A DNA stretch of 64,000 nucleotides from Spelaeicoccus albus (lineage in GTDB: Bacteria; Actinomycetota; Actinomycetes; Actinomycetales; Brevibacteriaceae): assembly GCF_013409065.1 (NCBI RefSeq), contig NZ_JACBZP010000001.1, forward strand, positions 310,001-374,000, given 5' to 3'. The position numbers were made by a program, and so were the translations under genes. Positions 27,546 through 36,957 of this stretch are shown one piece after another. Under the pieces are notes generated by a model that saw only the letters and a program-made list of their open reading frames with translations, was not told the DNA's origin and did not search any database. Each line of letters starts with the position of its first letter. Position 1 is the stretch's first letter.

Positions 27546-28601
27546 ATGAGCGATGTTTCAGCGTTGAGAACGACTCTTCGTCACGGCAGTGGACTCAAGA
27601 GATTGAACGGAACGTGGGGCGAGTGTCTTGCCGAATTCCTCGGCACGTTCGTCCTGCTGGCTATCGGCGACGGATCGGTGGCAATGACGGTGGCCGGGTT
27701 GCCCGGATCCGGACGTACCCAAGGGGCCACAACCATTTTCCTCGGCCCCAGTGACTGGCTGATCATCGCCTGGGGCTGGGCGTTCGCCGTCGCCTTCGGC
27801 GTCTATGTCGCCGGCGGCGTCTCGGGCGCCCACATCAATCCGGCCGTCACCTTGGCGTTTGCAGTGCGCCGGAAGTTCCCGTGGAAAAAGGTCGGCCCGT
27901 ACATCGTGGCGCAGGTCGTCGGCGCGTTCGTCGGTGCCGCGGTCGTCTACATGACCTACCACCAGGCCATCGATGCCTACAACAAGGCGGCGCACGTGGC
28001 CTCCCGCAGCGATCCGGGCGGCTACGTGACCTTCTCCATCTTTGCGACGTTCCCGGCACCGTATTTCAACGGCGGCTGGACCGGCCCGCTCATCGACCAG
28101 ATAGTGGGCACGGGGTTCCTCGTCATGTTCATCGCGGCAGTCATCGACATGCGCAATACGGCGGTCAAGGCCAATATGGGTCCGCTGATCATCGGCTTCA
28201 CCGTCGCCGCGGTCGGAATGACATACGGCGCGAACGCCGGATACGCCATCAACCCGGCCCGTGACTTCGGCCCGCGCGTTTTCGCCTGGCTCGAAGGATG
28301 GGGCAATGTGGCGATGCCGGGGACCGTGCACGGCGCCGGCGTGGACTACAGCTGGTACTTCTGGATACCCATAGTGGGGCCGATCATCGGCGGCATCATC
28401 GGTATCGTCCTGTACGACTTCTTCGTCGGCGACGTTTTGCATTCACGCCAGCTGAACGTCACCCCTGCCGGCCCGGCCACGGCGGAATTCGTCGACGAGG
28501 CACGGGAGACGGGCGCCGACCGGACCGATGCGCCGGGTCGCGGTGCCCACGCGGCTGACGAGAAAGCGGATGACGGCCCGTCGGCATCCGATGAGGAATA
28601 G
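27546..28601 (+). CDS. Aquaporin / glycerol facilitator with acidic C-terminal tail
   Basis: MIP-family channel of 351 residues, second in the window. Both NPA boxes are seen (HINPAVTLAF, INPARDFGPRVF), again with the aspartate of aquaglyceroporins. It differs from GlpF at 15661 by a long loop before helix 4 and a hydrophilic, Asp/Glu/Ala-rich tail of about 50 residues. AGGAG at 27534-27538 fixes ATG 27546 rather than the upstream TTG. It precedes dhaK by 24 bp, so it probably admits dihydroxyacetone, glycerol or a related small polyol for the DhaKLM system. Confidence 0.9.
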   Translation: MSDVSALRTTLRHGSGLKRLNGTWGECLAEFLGTFVLLAIGDGSVAMTVAGLPGSGRTQGATTIFLGPSDWLIIAWGWAFAVAFGVYVAGGVSGAHINPAVTLAFAVRRKFPWKKVGPYIVAQVVGAFVGAAVVYMTYHQAIDAYNKAAHVASRSDPGGYVTFSIFATFPAPYFNGGWTGPLIDQIVGTGFLVMFIAAVIDMRNTAVKANMGPLIIGFTVAAVGMTYGANAGYAINPARDFGPRVFAWLEGWGNVAMPGTVHGAGVDYSWYFWIPIVGPIIGGIIGIVLYDFFVGDVLHSRQLNVTPAGPATAEFVDEARETGADRTDAPGRGAHAADEKADDGPSASDEE

Positions 28602-28625
28602 CGCAAGCGATCCGGGAGGTACACA

Positions 28626-29624
28626 GTGAAGAAACTCATCAACGATCCCGACACCGTCGTCGCGGACGCGTTGAAAGGCATCGATGCCGCGCATCCGGAG
28701 CTCACCGTCGATTACGAGAACCGGCTCGTGCTCCGGACGCCGGCGGCCACCGACGGCAAGGTCGGGCTCGTCTCGGGAGGCGGCAGCGGACACGAGCCCC
28801 TGCACGGCGGCTTCGTCGGCAAAGGCATGCTGGACGCCGCATGCGCCGGCGAGATCTTCACGTCGCCGACACCCGACCAGATGACCGCCGCCACCAAAGC
28901 GGTGGACGGCGGCGCCGGCGTCCTGCATATCGTGAAGAACTATACCGGCGACGTGATGAATTTCGAGATGGCCGCCGAACTCGTGGCGGCCGAGACCGGC
29001 ACTGCCGTCGAGTCGGTGGTGACGAATGACGACGTCGCGGTGCAGGATTCGCTGTTCACGGCCGGACGACGCGGGGTCGGCGTCACGGTGTTCGTCGAAA
29101 AGATCGCCGGCGCGGCCGCCGACGAGGGTCGCGACTTGCCGGCCGTGGCCGACATGGCGCGGCGGGTGGCCGACTCGGGCAGGTCCATGGGCGTGGCACT
29201 GACCAGCTGCGTCGTGCCGTCGGCCGGCAAACCGACGTTCGACCTGCCGGACGACGAGATCGAGGTCGGCATCGGCATCCACGGCGAACCCGGCCGGCAC
29301 CGCGAACCGATCCGACCGGCCCGGGACATTGCGGCGAGCCTCGTCGAGCCGATCCTTGCCGACCGCGATTTCACCGGCGCCCCCGCCATCGTCATGATGA
29401 ACGGCATGGGCGCCACCCCCTTGCTGGAGCTTTACCTCATGTACGGCGAGGTCAAGGCCCTGCTCGACAAGGCCGGAATCGACGTGGCGCGGAACTTGGT
29501 CGGCAATTACATCACGTCATTGGACATGGCCGGGTGCTCGCTGACGGTACTCGGCGCAACCGACGAGATGATCCGGCTGTGGGATGCTCCAGTCAATACG
29601 CCGGGGTTACGCTGGGGTACCTGA
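28626..29624 (+). CDS. dhaK: PTS-dependent dihydroxyacetone kinase, substrate-binding subunit DhaK
   Basis: A 332-residue subunit that binds dihydroxyacetone covalently through a histidine and presents it to DhaL. Seen: GGGSGHEPLHGGFVG, IVKNYTGDVMNFEMA, and the hemiaminal-forming histidine in GIGIHGEPG. It starts at GTG 28626 after GGGAGG. Separate DhaK and DhaL followed by DhaM defines the phosphotransferase-driven enzyme rather than the ATP-dependent kinase. Second gene of the aquaporin-dhaK-dhaL-dhaM operon. Confidence 0.95.
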   Translation: MKKLINDPDTVVADALKGIDAAHPELTVDYENRLVLRTPAATDGKVGLVSGGGSGHEPLHGGFVGKGMLDAACAGEIFTSPTPDQMTAATKAVDGGAGVLHIVKNYTGDVMNFEMAAELVAAETGTAVESVVTNDDVAVQDSLFTAGRRGVGVTVFVEKIAGAAADEGRDLPAVADMARRVADSGRSMGVALTSCVVPSAGKPTFDLPDDEIEVGIGIHGEPGRHREPIRPARDIAASLVEPILADRDFTGAPAIVMMNGMGATPLLELYLMYGEVKALLDKAGIDVARNLVGNYITSLDMAGCSLTVLGATDEMIRLWDAPVNTPGLRWGT

Positions 29625-29645
29625 ACCTGCGAAAGGGGTACGCAA

Positions 29646-30281
29646 GTGGCTGCCGACACGCTGTCCGTCCGCGAGTTGACCGATTGGATGACCAGATTCG
29701 CCGACAGCGTGGCTGCCCGGCGAGAGTATTTGACCGATCTCGACTCCGCCATCGGCGACGCCGACCACGGCACGAATATGACCCGCGGCATGCAAGCGGT
29801 CACCAGCAAGCTTGAGTCCGACCCTTCCGAGACGATCGACGCCTTGTTCCGCGCCGTCGGGATGGCGCTGGTCAGCAGCGTCGGCGGGGCCAGCGGGCCG
29901 TTGTACGGTACGTTCTTCCTCCGGTTCGGCGGGGCGGCCGCCGGCGCGGCGACTCTCGACGTCGGCGCTCTCGGCACCTGTCTGCGCGCGGGGTTGGACG
30001 GCGTGATCGCTCGCGGCAAGGCCGAGCTCGGCGACAAGACGATGCTTGACGCCATGATCCCGGCCGTCGACGCGTTCGACGGCGCCGCGGATGACTTGCT
30101 CGCCGCGGTGACCGCCGCGCGCGATGCGGCAGCCACCGGGCGCGACGCCACCGAGCCGTTGACCGCCCGTAAGGGCAGGGCCAGCTATCTGGGTGATCGC
30201 AGTGTCGGCCATGTCGACCCCGGAGCCACGTCCACCGCGTTGCTGTTCGACGCGTTGGCCGCCGCCGTGGCCGGGGAGTAG
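29646..30281 (+). CDS. dhaL: PTS-dependent dihydroxyacetone kinase, ADP-binding subunit DhaL
   Basis: A 211-residue subunit carrying a permanently bound ADP that is rephosphorylated by DhaM and passes phosphate to DHA on DhaK. The nucleotide and magnesium site is in SAIGDADHGTNMTRGM, with conserved GGASGPLYGTFF and SVGHVDPGATS. It starts at GTG 29646 after AAAGGGG. It lies 21 bp after dhaK and 5 bp before dhaM. Confidence 0.94.
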   Translation: MAADTLSVRELTDWMTRFADSVAARREYLTDLDSAIGDADHGTNMTRGMQAVTSKLESDPSETIDALFRAVGMALVSSVGGASGPLYGTFFLRFGGAAAGAATLDVGALGTCLRAGLDGVIARGKAELGDKTMLDAMIPAVDAFDGAADDLLAAVTAARDAAATGRDATEPLTARKGRASYLGDRSVGHVDPGATSTALLFDALAAAVAGE

Positions 30282-30286
30282 CACCG

Positions 30287-31711
30287 GTGATAGGGATCGT
30301 CGTCGTCTCCCACAGCGCCGAGCTGGGCAATGCGGCGGTAGGTCTTGCCCTGCAAATGGCCGGCGACTCGCCGCCGCCGATCGAAGTCGCGGCCGGCTCG
30401 GGCGACGGGTTCGGCACCGAGGCCACGGCGATCGCCGATGCCATCGGTCGCGTCGATTCTCCGGACGGCGTGCTGGTGCTGATGGATCTCGGTTCGGCGG
30501 TGCTGAACGCCGAAATGGCCCTGGAGCTGTCGGCGCCGTCCGGGCCGGTCCGGCTCACCCCTGCCCCGCTGGTCGAGGGGCTTGTCGCGGCAGTGGTCAG
30601 CGCGGTCGGCGGCGCGGGCTTGGCCGCGGTGGATGCCGAGGCGCGGCGCGGGCTGATGGCCAAAGAACAGCATCTCGGCAACGAGCCGGGCTCCGGGCCC
30701 GGGGATGAGCCCGGGGACGAACTCAGGGACGGATCCGAATCGACGGCCCCGGACGCCGAGGCGGTGCAGGCGGACGTGCGCGTCACGGGCCGGGACGGGC
30801 TACACGCGCGGCCGGCGGCGGCGTTGGTGCGGGCCGTATCGAAATTTCGCGCGACCGTGACAGTGTCACGGCCCGGCGGACAGCCGGCGTCGGCGTCCAG
30901 CGTCAGCGCCCTGGCCGCGCTCGATGTGCGCTTGGGCGACGTGGTGCGCGTGAGCGCGACCGGTGACGACGCCCAGGCCGCCGTCGACGAGGTCGTCCGG
31001 CTTGCCGCACTGGACGACGGCCACGCCGGGGACGACGCTTCGGCGCAGGACAACGAATCGGGATCCGAGGTGGCGGTCGGACCGGCGGTGTTTCAGGACC
31101 CTCCCAACTGCGAACCACCTGCCGCGTTTGTCGAACGTGACGACCGTCCGGCCGAACGCGACAAGGTCAGCGAGGCCTCGCGGGTCGTCGCAGACGTGCT
31201 TGCCGAACGGGCCGGCAAGGTCGACGGCGATGTCAGCACCATCCTGCGGGCCGATGCGGCAATGGCCGGGGACCCCGCGTTCGTGCGAGCAGCGCATCAG
31301 TTCATCGATGCCGACGGAGTGAGCGCGCCGGCGGCAGTGTGGCGGGCCGCGCAAACGATCATCGACGCTCTCAGCCACGGCCGGCTTGCCGAACGAGCCG
31401 CCGACCTGGTCGGAGTGCGCGACAGGATGATCGCCGAGCTCGCCGGCCGGGACTGGCCCGGTCTGCCGACGCGGGACTTCCGGTTCGTGCTGATTGCCGA
31501 CGATCTGACGCCGGCGGACGCGGCCGAACTCGACGCTTCGACGTGCGCCGCAGTCGTCACTGTCCACGGCGGGCCGAAGTCGCATACGGCGATCATTGCG
31601 CGCGGGCTCGGCATCCCGGCCGTGTCGAACGCCGACCTACCGGACGGCCTCACGGAAGGCATGATGGTGCGGGTGGACGCGGGCCGTCAGAGCGTCACTC
31701 TCGCGGAGTGA
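30287..31711 (+). CDS. dhaM: Three-domain phosphotransferase DhaM (EIIA-HPr-EI N-domain)
   Basis: A 474-residue phosphoryl donor for DhaL. Domains: a mannose-type EIIA domain with His9 in VVSHSAELG (about residues 1-130), an acidic linker, an HPr domain with His173 in [13 protein letters not shown] (about 160-245), and the N-terminal part of enzyme I with His433 in [15 protein letters not shown]. The PEP-binding domain of enzyme I is missing, as in the Escherichia coli DhaM, which has the same order and nearly the same length. Start GTG 30287. The 3' end overlaps ispF by 17 bp on the other strand. Phosphate must come from general EI and HPr encoded elsewhere. Confidence 0.93.
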   Translation: MIGIVVVSHSAELGNAAVGLALQMAGDSPPPIEVAAGSGDGFGTEATAIADAIGRVDSPDGVLVLMDLGSAVLNAEMALELSAPSGPVRLTPAPLVEGLVAAVVSAVGGAGLAAVDAEARRGLMAKEQHLGNEPGSGPGDEPGDELRDGSESTAPDAEAVQADVRVTGRDGLHARPAAALVRAVSKFRATVTVSRPGGQPASASSVSALAALDVRLGDVVRVSATGDDAQAAVDEVVRLAALDDGHAGDDASAQDNESGSEVAVGPAVFQDPPNCEPPAAFVERDDRPAERDKVSEASRVVADVLAERAGKVDGDVSTILRADAAMAGDPAFVRAAHQFIDADGVSAPAAVWRAAQTIIDALSHGRLAERAADLVGVRDRMIAELAGRDWPGLPTRDFRFVLIADDLTPADAAELDASTCAAVVTVHGGPKSHTAIIARGLGIPAVSNADLPDGLTEGMMVRVDAGRQSVTLAE

Positions 31712-32168
31712 TCAACGCCGTTGCGATAGCAGCGATTCCTTCTCCCCTGCCGGTCAGGCCGAGGCCGTCGCTCGTTGTCGCGCTGACGCTCACCGGGGCA
31801 CCCGCGGCCGTGCTCATTGCCTGTTCGGCTTCCCGCCGCCGCGGTGCGAACTTGGGCCGGTTCCCGACGATTTGCACCGCAATATTGCCGATGTCGAAGC
31901 CCGCTTCCCGGGCGGCCGCGACCGCGTCGGCCAACAGGCGCGCCCCCGAGGCGCCGGCGACCTCCGGCCGGTCGGTGCCGCACAAGGAGCCGATGTCGCC
32001 GAGCCCGCCGGCCGACAGCACGGCGTCCACGCACGCGTGCGCTGCGACATCGGCGTCCGAATGTCCGGCGAGGCCCGTCTCCCCCGGCCATTCCAGCCCG
32101 GCCAGCCACAACGGACGACCGGCGGCAAAAGCATGGACGTCGGTGCCGATTCCAATGCGCGGAATCAC
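31695..32168 (-). CDS. ispF: 2-C-methyl-D-erythritol 2,4-cyclodiphosphate synthase
   Basis: A 157-residue MEP-pathway enzyme that cyclises CDP-methylerythritol phosphate to MEcPP for isoprenoid synthesis. The zinc site [23 protein letters not shown] and the [20 protein letters not shown]-terminal block are intact. It starts at GTG 32168, overlapping the ispD stop as GTGA. Its last 17 bases overlap the end of dhaM on the opposite strand. In many actinobacteria cysS follows directly; here it does not. Confidence 0.95.
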   Translation of the reverse strand: MIPRIGIGTDVHAFAAGRPLWLAGLEWPGETGLAGHSDADVAAHACVDAVLSAGGLGDIGSLCGTDRPEVAGASGARLLADAVAAAREAGFDIGNIAVQIVGNRPKFAPRRREAEQAMSTAAGAPVSVSATTSDGLGLTGRGEGIAAIATALITPRE

Positions 32169-32863
32169 GTCGTGCACTTCCGTTGCGTTTGCGGTGTCGT
32201 CGGGCCGGCCGACTCGTGTGCCACCAGCCGTTCGACGGCGTCCAAATCGGCACGGGTCGTCACCTTCATGGCCCGCAGGTCGCCGTCGATCACCACCGAG
32301 CGTCCGCCGAGTCGTTCGACGAGCGCGGCATCGTCGGTGGCGGATCGGCCGGAGCGGTGGGCGCGTTCCAGCGCGGCGCGACGGAAACCTTGCGGCGTTT
32401 GCACGGCACGCAGGAATGCGCGATCGGGGGTGTCGGTCACGGTGCCGTCGGCGTCCACGTACTTGATGGTGTCCGGCACGGGCAACCCCGGGACGACGGC
32501 GTCCGGCCCGCTGCAAACGGCCTGCGCAACGGCGTCGAAGAGTTCGGGCGGCGCGCCGGCCCGGGCGGCGTCGTGCACCAGCACGATCTCGATGTCCGGC
32601 GGAAGTGCGGCCAGACCGGCCGCCACCGAATTCGTCCGCTCGGCACCGCCGGCGACGATGATCGGCCGCTGCCCCACCAGGGCGGCGAACTGCTCGAGGT
32701 GTCCATCGGGCGCCACCACCACGATGGTGCCGGTGCAGCCGGCCGCCGCGGCGTTGCGTACCGCCCGCACGATCATCGGCTCACCGTCGATCTCGACGAG
32801 CGCCTTCGGCATTCCGGCGCCGAGGCGCGTGCCGAAGCCGGCGGCAACGACAATGACGCCCAC
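32165..32863 (-). CDS. ispD: 2-C-methyl-D-erythritol 4-phosphate cytidylyltransferase
   Basis: A 232-residue MEP-pathway enzyme joining CTP and methylerythritol phosphate. The nucleotidyltransferase loop [28 protein letters not shown], the [10 protein letters not shown] block and [12 protein letters not shown] are all present. It starts at GTG 32863, 47 bp after carD, and is coupled to ispF. The order carD-ispD-ispF is conserved across actinobacteria. Confidence 0.95.
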   Translation of the reverse strand: MGVIVVAAGFGTRLGAGMPKALVEIDGEPMIVRAVRNAAAAGCTGTIVVVAPDGHLEQFAALVGQRPIIVAGGAERTNSVAAGLAALPPDIEIVLVHDAARAGAPPELFDAVAQAVCSGPDAVVPGLPVPDTIKYVDADGTVTDTPDRAFLRAVQTPQGFRRAALERAHRSGRSATDDAALVERLGGRSVVIDGDLRAMKVTTRADLDAVERLVAHESAGPTTPQTQRKCTT

Positions 32864-32910
32864 TGCCCGATGACAGGCAGGGGCGTCACCGATTGTCGAT
32901 TTCGAGTCGT

Positions 32911-33393
32911 TCAGGAGGCGAGAACCTCGTCCAGGATGGCTTCGGCCTTTTCTTCTTCGGTCTTCTCGGCAAGCGCCAGCTCGGATACCAGGATCTGCCG
33001 GGCCTTCGACAGCATCCGCTTTTCGCCGGCCGACAGTCCTCGATCCTGATCACGGCGCCACAGATCGCGGACGACCTCGGCTACCTTGATGACATCGCCC
33101 GATGCGAGCTTCTCCAGATTGGCCTTATACCGCCTGGACCAGTTGGTCGGCTCTTCGGTGAACTCGGCACGCAACACGTCAAAGACGCGGTCGAGCCCGT
33201 CCTGTCCGACGACGTCGCGGACACCGACGAGGTCGCAATTATCGGCGGGGACCTCAATGGTCAGATCACCCTGCGCTACTTTCAGCTTCAAATATAATTT
33301 ATCTTCGCCCTTGACACTGCGGGTCTTGATTTCTTCGATGAGCGCTGCCCCGTGGTGAGGGTAGACAACAGTTTCTCCGACCTGAAAAGTCAT
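32911..33393 (-). CDS. carD: CarD-family RNA polymerase-binding transcription factor
   Basis: A 160-residue global regulator that binds the RNA polymerase beta subunit through its N-terminal Tudor-like domain ([17 protein letters not shown]) and stabilises open promoter complexes through a C-terminal helical domain. The conserved tryptophan region [14 protein letters not shown] and [16 protein letters not shown] are seen. Essential in mycobacteria. The first gene before ispD-ispF; its divergent upstream region contains TTAGACT about 28 bp ahead of the start on the minus strand, a plausible -10 element. Confidence 0.96.
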   Translation of the reverse strand: MTFQVGETVVYPHHGAALIEEIKTRSVKGEDKLYLKLKVAQGDLTIEVPADNCDLVGVRDVVGQDGLDRVFDVLRAEFTEEPTNWSRRYKANLEKLASGDVIKVAEVVRDLWRRDQDRGLSAGEKRMLSKARQILVSELALAEKTEEEKAEAILDEVLAS

Positions 33394-33673
33394 GTGGTTC
33401 GGTCCCCTTTCGCGGTAACCAGTCTAACATGACTCGCCGATGTTCTATGGACTGTTTGTCCTGGCCAGACGGTGTATGATGCCGTCGCACATCAGCGCTG
33501 CCGAACGAGGCGGGGGTCTTGACAGCCGTCGAATTTTCTGCGTCGCCCCCGAGTGCGCCAACCGATCGCGTCTGCGGTTAATATGGAAGCGGTCCGCGGA
33601 CGCTTGCGTCGATACGCGGACGGCCGGATTTGTCCGCCGGCCCGGAGAACTCCGTACACGACGAGGAGCACTT

Positions 33674-34186
33674 GTGAAACGCCACGCCCGACTAACTGCG
33701 GCGCTGATCGCTGCGGCGCTGATCGCCCCCGCATCGGGATGCGCGGCAATCATCACACCGCAGGCAACCGAGCACAAATACGCGGCCGGGGACGGTGCGG
33801 CCGCCGCCATCGGCGATCTGAAGATCCGCGGCGTCATGGTCATCACCAAGGGCAAGGGCAAGCCCGGTCAGCTCCTCGCCACGGTGTTCAACTCGTCGCA
33901 GAGCCCCAAGACCGCAAAGATCTCGACTCCCTCGTTCTCGACGACGGTGCGGGTGAAGCCGGAGAGCGAGGTCAGGCTCGACCCGAAAGACGGCAAGAAC
34001 GTCGTCATACCGTCGGTGAGCACCAAGCCGGGCGAATTGCTGAAGGTCACACTTCAATCGGGCTCGAAGAGCAAGCGCTTCAGTTCGCAGGTCTTCAACG
34101 GCGCGTTGCCGCAGTACAAGAAGTACTTGCCGTCGCCGAAACCCTCGAAGTCGCAGAACAAGTCGCAGAACAAGTCGCAGCCCTAG
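33674..34186 (+). CDS. Putative secreted lipoprotein next to regX3
   Basis: A 170-residue protein with a signal peptide (basic VKRHAR, then a hydrophobic run) and a lipobox APASGC, giving a lipid-anchored cysteine near residue 24. The mature part is small and beta-rich in appearance; the tail is Lys/Ser/Gln-rich with three near-identical KSQN repeats. Similar lipoproteins neighbour the phosphate two-component genes in related actinobacteria. Function is unknown. GAGGAG precedes GTG 33674. Its stop overlaps the regX3 stop on the other strand as CTAG. Confidence 0.75.
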   Translation: MKRHARLTAALIAAALIAPASGCAAIITPQATEHKYAAGDGAAAAIGDLKIRGVMVITKGKGKPGQLLATVFNSSQSPKTAKISTPSFSTTVRVKPESEVRLDPKDGKNVVIPSVSTKPGELLKVTLQSGSKSKRFSSQVFNGALPQYKKYLPSPKPSKSQNKSQNKSQP

Positions 34187-34863
34187 GGTTCGAACTTGTA
34201 TCCGAGACCCCGGACCGTCACCACGTGCCGGGGCACGGCAGGGTCGACTTCGACCTTGCCGCGAATTCGTTTGATGTGCACGTCGAGGGTTTTCGTGTCG
34301 CCAACGTAGTCTTCGCCCCACACCCTGTCGATCAGTTGTCCGCGCGTGAGCACGCGGCCCGCGTTGCGTAGCAGCAGTTCGAGCAGTTCGAACTCCTTCA
34401 GCGGCATCGCCACGTCGGAACCGCGAATGCTCGCCACATGCCTTTCGACGTCCACCTTCACGCCTGATACCTCCACCGACGAGTCGGCCGCGTCGACCGA
34501 GTCGGTACGCCGTCGAAGCACTGCTCGGATCCGTGCAATCAGTTCGCGGCTCGAATACGGCTTCGTCACATAGTCGTCGGCACCCAGTTCGAGCCCGACC
34601 ACCTTGTCGATCTCCGAGTCCTTGGCCGTGAGCATGATGATCGGCACCGTCGATGCGGCGCGGATCTCCCGGCACACGTCGGTGCCGGACATGCCCGGCA
34701 GCATCAGGTCGAGGAGCACGAGGTCGGCGCCGCGCCTGTCGAACTGCGTCAGCGCATCCAAGCCGTCCGCGGCGACGCTCACGTCGAACCCTTCCTTGCC
34801 GAGCAGGTACGCCAACGGATCGGCTATCGATTCTTCGTCTTCGACTACAAGTATTCTGCTCAC
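34183..34863 (-). CDS. regX3: Response regulator RegX3 (OmpR/PhoB type)
   Basis: A 226-residue DNA-binding regulator of phosphate-limitation genes. Receiver domain (1-115) with acidic pocket VVEDEES, phospho-acceptor aspartate in LVLLDLMLPG and lysine in TKPYSSREL; C-terminal winged helix (130-226) with LTRGQLIDRVWGED and TLDVHIKRIRGKVE. It follows senX3 by 9 bp. The senX3-regX3 pair and its proximity to gpmA and mshA match the mycobacterial order. Expected targets are pst, ppk and phosphate-scavenging genes. Confidence 0.92.
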   Translation of the reverse strand: MSRILVVEDEESIADPLAYLLGKEGFDVSVAADGLDALTQFDRRGADLVLLDLMLPGMSGTDVCREIRAASTVPIIMLTAKDSEIDKVVGLELGADDYVTKPYSSRELIARIRAVLRRRTDSVDAADSSVEVSGVKVDVERHVASIRGSDVAMPLKEFELLELLLRNAGRVLTRGQLIDRVWGEDYVGDTKTLDVHIKRIRGKVEVDPAVPRHVVTVRGLGYKFEP

Positions 34864-34872
34864 GTCCGGTTT

Positions 34873-36066
34873 CTATCCTTCGTTCGGGTAGCGGGTGGCG
34901 GATGCCGGCACGTCGTCCGGCACATCGTTTGACGCGTCGTCCGGCGCGGGCGAGGCGCCGGCGTCCAGCGGGAGCACCAACGTGAATGTGGACCCGGCGC
35001 CCGGCGCGCTTTTCACGCGCACGCTGCCGCCATGGCTCATCGCCACGTGTTTGACGATGCTCAGCCCCAGGCCGGTGCCGCCGGTCGAGCGGGAACGGGC
35101 CGTATCGACGCGGTAAAAGCGTTCGAAGATGCGTTCCGTCTCTTCGTCGGCCAGCCCGATGCCTTGATCGGTCACCGACAACCGGACGGTGTCGCCGTCG
35201 CCGGTCATCCACAGATCGACGACAGTATGTTCCGGCGAATAAGCCACTGCGTTGTCGATCAAGTTCTTCACGGCCGTGATGAGCAATTCGCGGCTGCCGC
35301 GCACGCAGTACGTGTCACCGGGCTCGATGCGCAACCGCACATCCTTTCCGTCGGCGGCAAAGCGACAACGTGCCGCCGCCTCGCTCATCACGTCGCGCGC
35401 ATCGACCGGCTCGTCGTCGGCCCCCGCGGTGTCCTGCAGCCTGGACAGGTCGATGATCTCTTGCACGAGAGCCGTCAGCCTGGACGATTCCTGCGCGATC
35501 TTGCCGCTGAAGCGTCGGACGGCGTCCGCGTCGTCCGGCGAACCGGCGATCGCTTCGGACAACAGTGAAATCGCACCGACCGGAGTCTTCAACTCGTGCG
35601 AGACGTTTGCCACGAAATCGCGACGGATTTCCTCAACCCGCCTGGCCTCGGTGAAATCGTCGCACAGGATGAGCACGTAGTACGAGCCCAACGGCGCAAC
35701 GCGCACGTGCAACGACCGGTACCGGTTGCCGGCATGCCGCGGCACTTCGACGTCGAATTCCTCGATCAGGCCGGACGCTTGCACGACCCGGGCGGCTTCG
35801 TCGAGCCGGGAATGCGTGACTGCGTGCGCTTTGACCAAGCCGAAGGAGTACGCGGCAGGGCTCGCCTTGACGACGTCGATACCGGCATCGACGACTATCG
35901 CCGCCGACGGCAGCACGGCAAGCACCTCGCTGATGCCGTCGGGCACTGCCGGGCCGACGTCGCCGGTGGTGTCTCGCGGTTTCGAGAATTGGAACGCCAG
36001 GACGGCGGCCAGGCCCACGACAAGGCCGAGCGCGCCGAACACGATGGCGACCACAGACACGTCCAC
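34873..36066 (-). CDS. senX3: Sensor histidine kinase SenX3
   Basis: A 397-residue membrane sensor: one clear N-terminal transmembrane segment, a PAS-like region (about 50-140), HisKA with the phosphorylated histidine in VANVSHELKTPVG, and a HATPase domain with NLIDNAVAYSPEH, DQGIGLADEE and GGTGLGLSIVKHV. It phosphorylates RegX3 when phosphate is scarce. It starts at ATG 36066. A two-unit GTTCA-type direct repeat lies 50-71 bp upstream and may mediate autoregulation. phoU, often adjacent in relatives, is not present here. Confidence 0.92.
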   Translation of the reverse strand: MDVSVVAIVFGALGLVVGLAAVLAFQFSKPRDTTGDVGPAVPDGISEVLAVLPSAAIVVDAGIDVVKASPAAYSFGLVKAHAVTHSRLDEAARVVQASGLIEEFDVEVPRHAGNRYRSLHVRVAPLGSYYVLILCDDFTEARRVEEIRRDFVANVSHELKTPVGAISLLSEAIAGSPDDADAVRRFSGKIAQESSRLTALVQEIIDLSRLQDTAGADDEPVDARDVMSEAAARCRFAADGKDVRLRIEPGDTYCVRGSRELLITAVKNLIDNAVAYSPEHTVVDLWMTGDGDTVRLSVTDQGIGLADEETERIFERFYRVDTARSRSTGGTGLGLSIVKHVAMSHGGSVRVKSAPGAGSTFTLVLPLDAGASPAPDDASNDVPDDVPASATRYPNEG

Positions 36067-36115
36067 GCATCAAGCTTATGGGGTGCGGGCGGCCGTCCGC
36101 TCCGCCGCCGGGCCG

Positions 36116-36137
36116 GTTCATGCAGAGTTCACTCAAG
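36116..36137 (+). promoter_or_regulatory. Candidate PHO box (RegX3/PhoP-type 11-bp direct repeats) upstream of senX3
   Basis: GTTCATGCAGA (36116-36126) and GTTCACTCAAG (36127-36137) are abutting 11-bp units of the GTTCA-type repeat known from actinobacterial phosphate-regulon operators. They lie 50-71 bp upstream of the senX3 start, fitting autoregulation. Only two units are seen and the second half of each is loosely conserved. Confidence 0.5.
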
Positions 36138-36182
36138 CGGTGCCGGCCGTTCCGCGGAACGCCAAGGGCGGAAGGCGGAGGG

Positions 36183-36935
36183 TCAGCGGCCCTGATTCGC
36201 CACCGCGGCCGCGGCCGATTCGGCGGCCTCCGGATCGAGATAGGTACCTTCGCCGATCGGACGGCAATCGGCGTCCAGCTGGTACACCAACGGGATGCCC
36301 GTCGGGATGTTGAGCCCGGCGATATCGGCGTCGCTGATGCCGTCGAGATGCTTCACGAGAGCCCGCAGCGAATTTCCGTGCGCCACAACGAGCACCGTCC
36401 TGCCCGCTTGCAAATCGGGCACCAGGTGGTCGAACCAGTACGGCAGCATGCGGTGCACGACGTCCTTGAGACATTCGGTGCGCGGCAGCGCGTCGAGCAG
36501 ATTCGCATACCGCGGATCGTCCGCCTGCGAGAACTCGCTCGAATCGTCGAGTTCGGGCGGCGGAGTGTCGTAGGAGCGGCGCCACAGCATGAACTGTTCC
36601 TCGCCGAACTGTTCCTTCGTCTCCTTCTTGTTCTTGCCCTGCAAGGCACCGTAATGGCGCTCGTTCAGTCGCCAGGAACGATGGACGTCGATCCAGGACC
36701 GCCCGGCCGTGTCAAGGGTGATGTTCGCCGTCGCGATGGCGCGCTGCAGCCTGGAGGTGTGGACGACGTCGGGCAGCAACCCGTCGGCGGCCAGTAGCTC
36801 TCCGGCGCGGCGTCCTTCGTCGCGGCCGGTGTCGGTCAACGGCACGTCGACCCATCCGGTGAAGAGGTTCTTCAAGTTCCAGTCGCTCTCGCCGTGGCGG
36901 AGCAGAATCAAGGTTCGCGAGGAATTGTCAGCCAT
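36183..36935 (-). CDS. gpmA: 2,3-bisphosphoglycerate-dependent phosphoglycerate mutase
   Basis: Glycolytic enzyme of 250 residues interconverting 3- and 2-phosphoglycerate. The phosphohistidine motif [20 protein letters not shown] is at the N-terminus; the second histidine is in [15 protein letters not shown]. Further motifs are [14 protein letters not shown] and DRPYWFDH-like [11 protein letters not shown] longer frame reaches 37016 but ATG 36935 begins the family homology. The order mshA-ybjN-gpmA-senX3-regX3 matches Mycobacterium. Confidence 0.95.
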   Translation of the reverse strand: MADNSSRTLILLRHGESDWNLKNLFTGWVDVPLTDTGRDEGRRAGELLAADGLLPDVVHTSRLQRAIATANITLDTAGRSWIDVHRSWRLNERHYGALQGKNKKETKEQFGEEQFMLWRRSYDTPPPELDDSSEFSQADDPRYANLLDALPRTECLKDVVHRMLPYWFDHLVPDLQAGRTVLVVAHGNSLRALVKHLDGISDADIAGLNIPTGIPLVYQLDADCRPIGEGTYLDPEAAESAAAAVANQGR

Positions 36936-36957
36936 ACGGCCATTGTTCCATGCCCGA

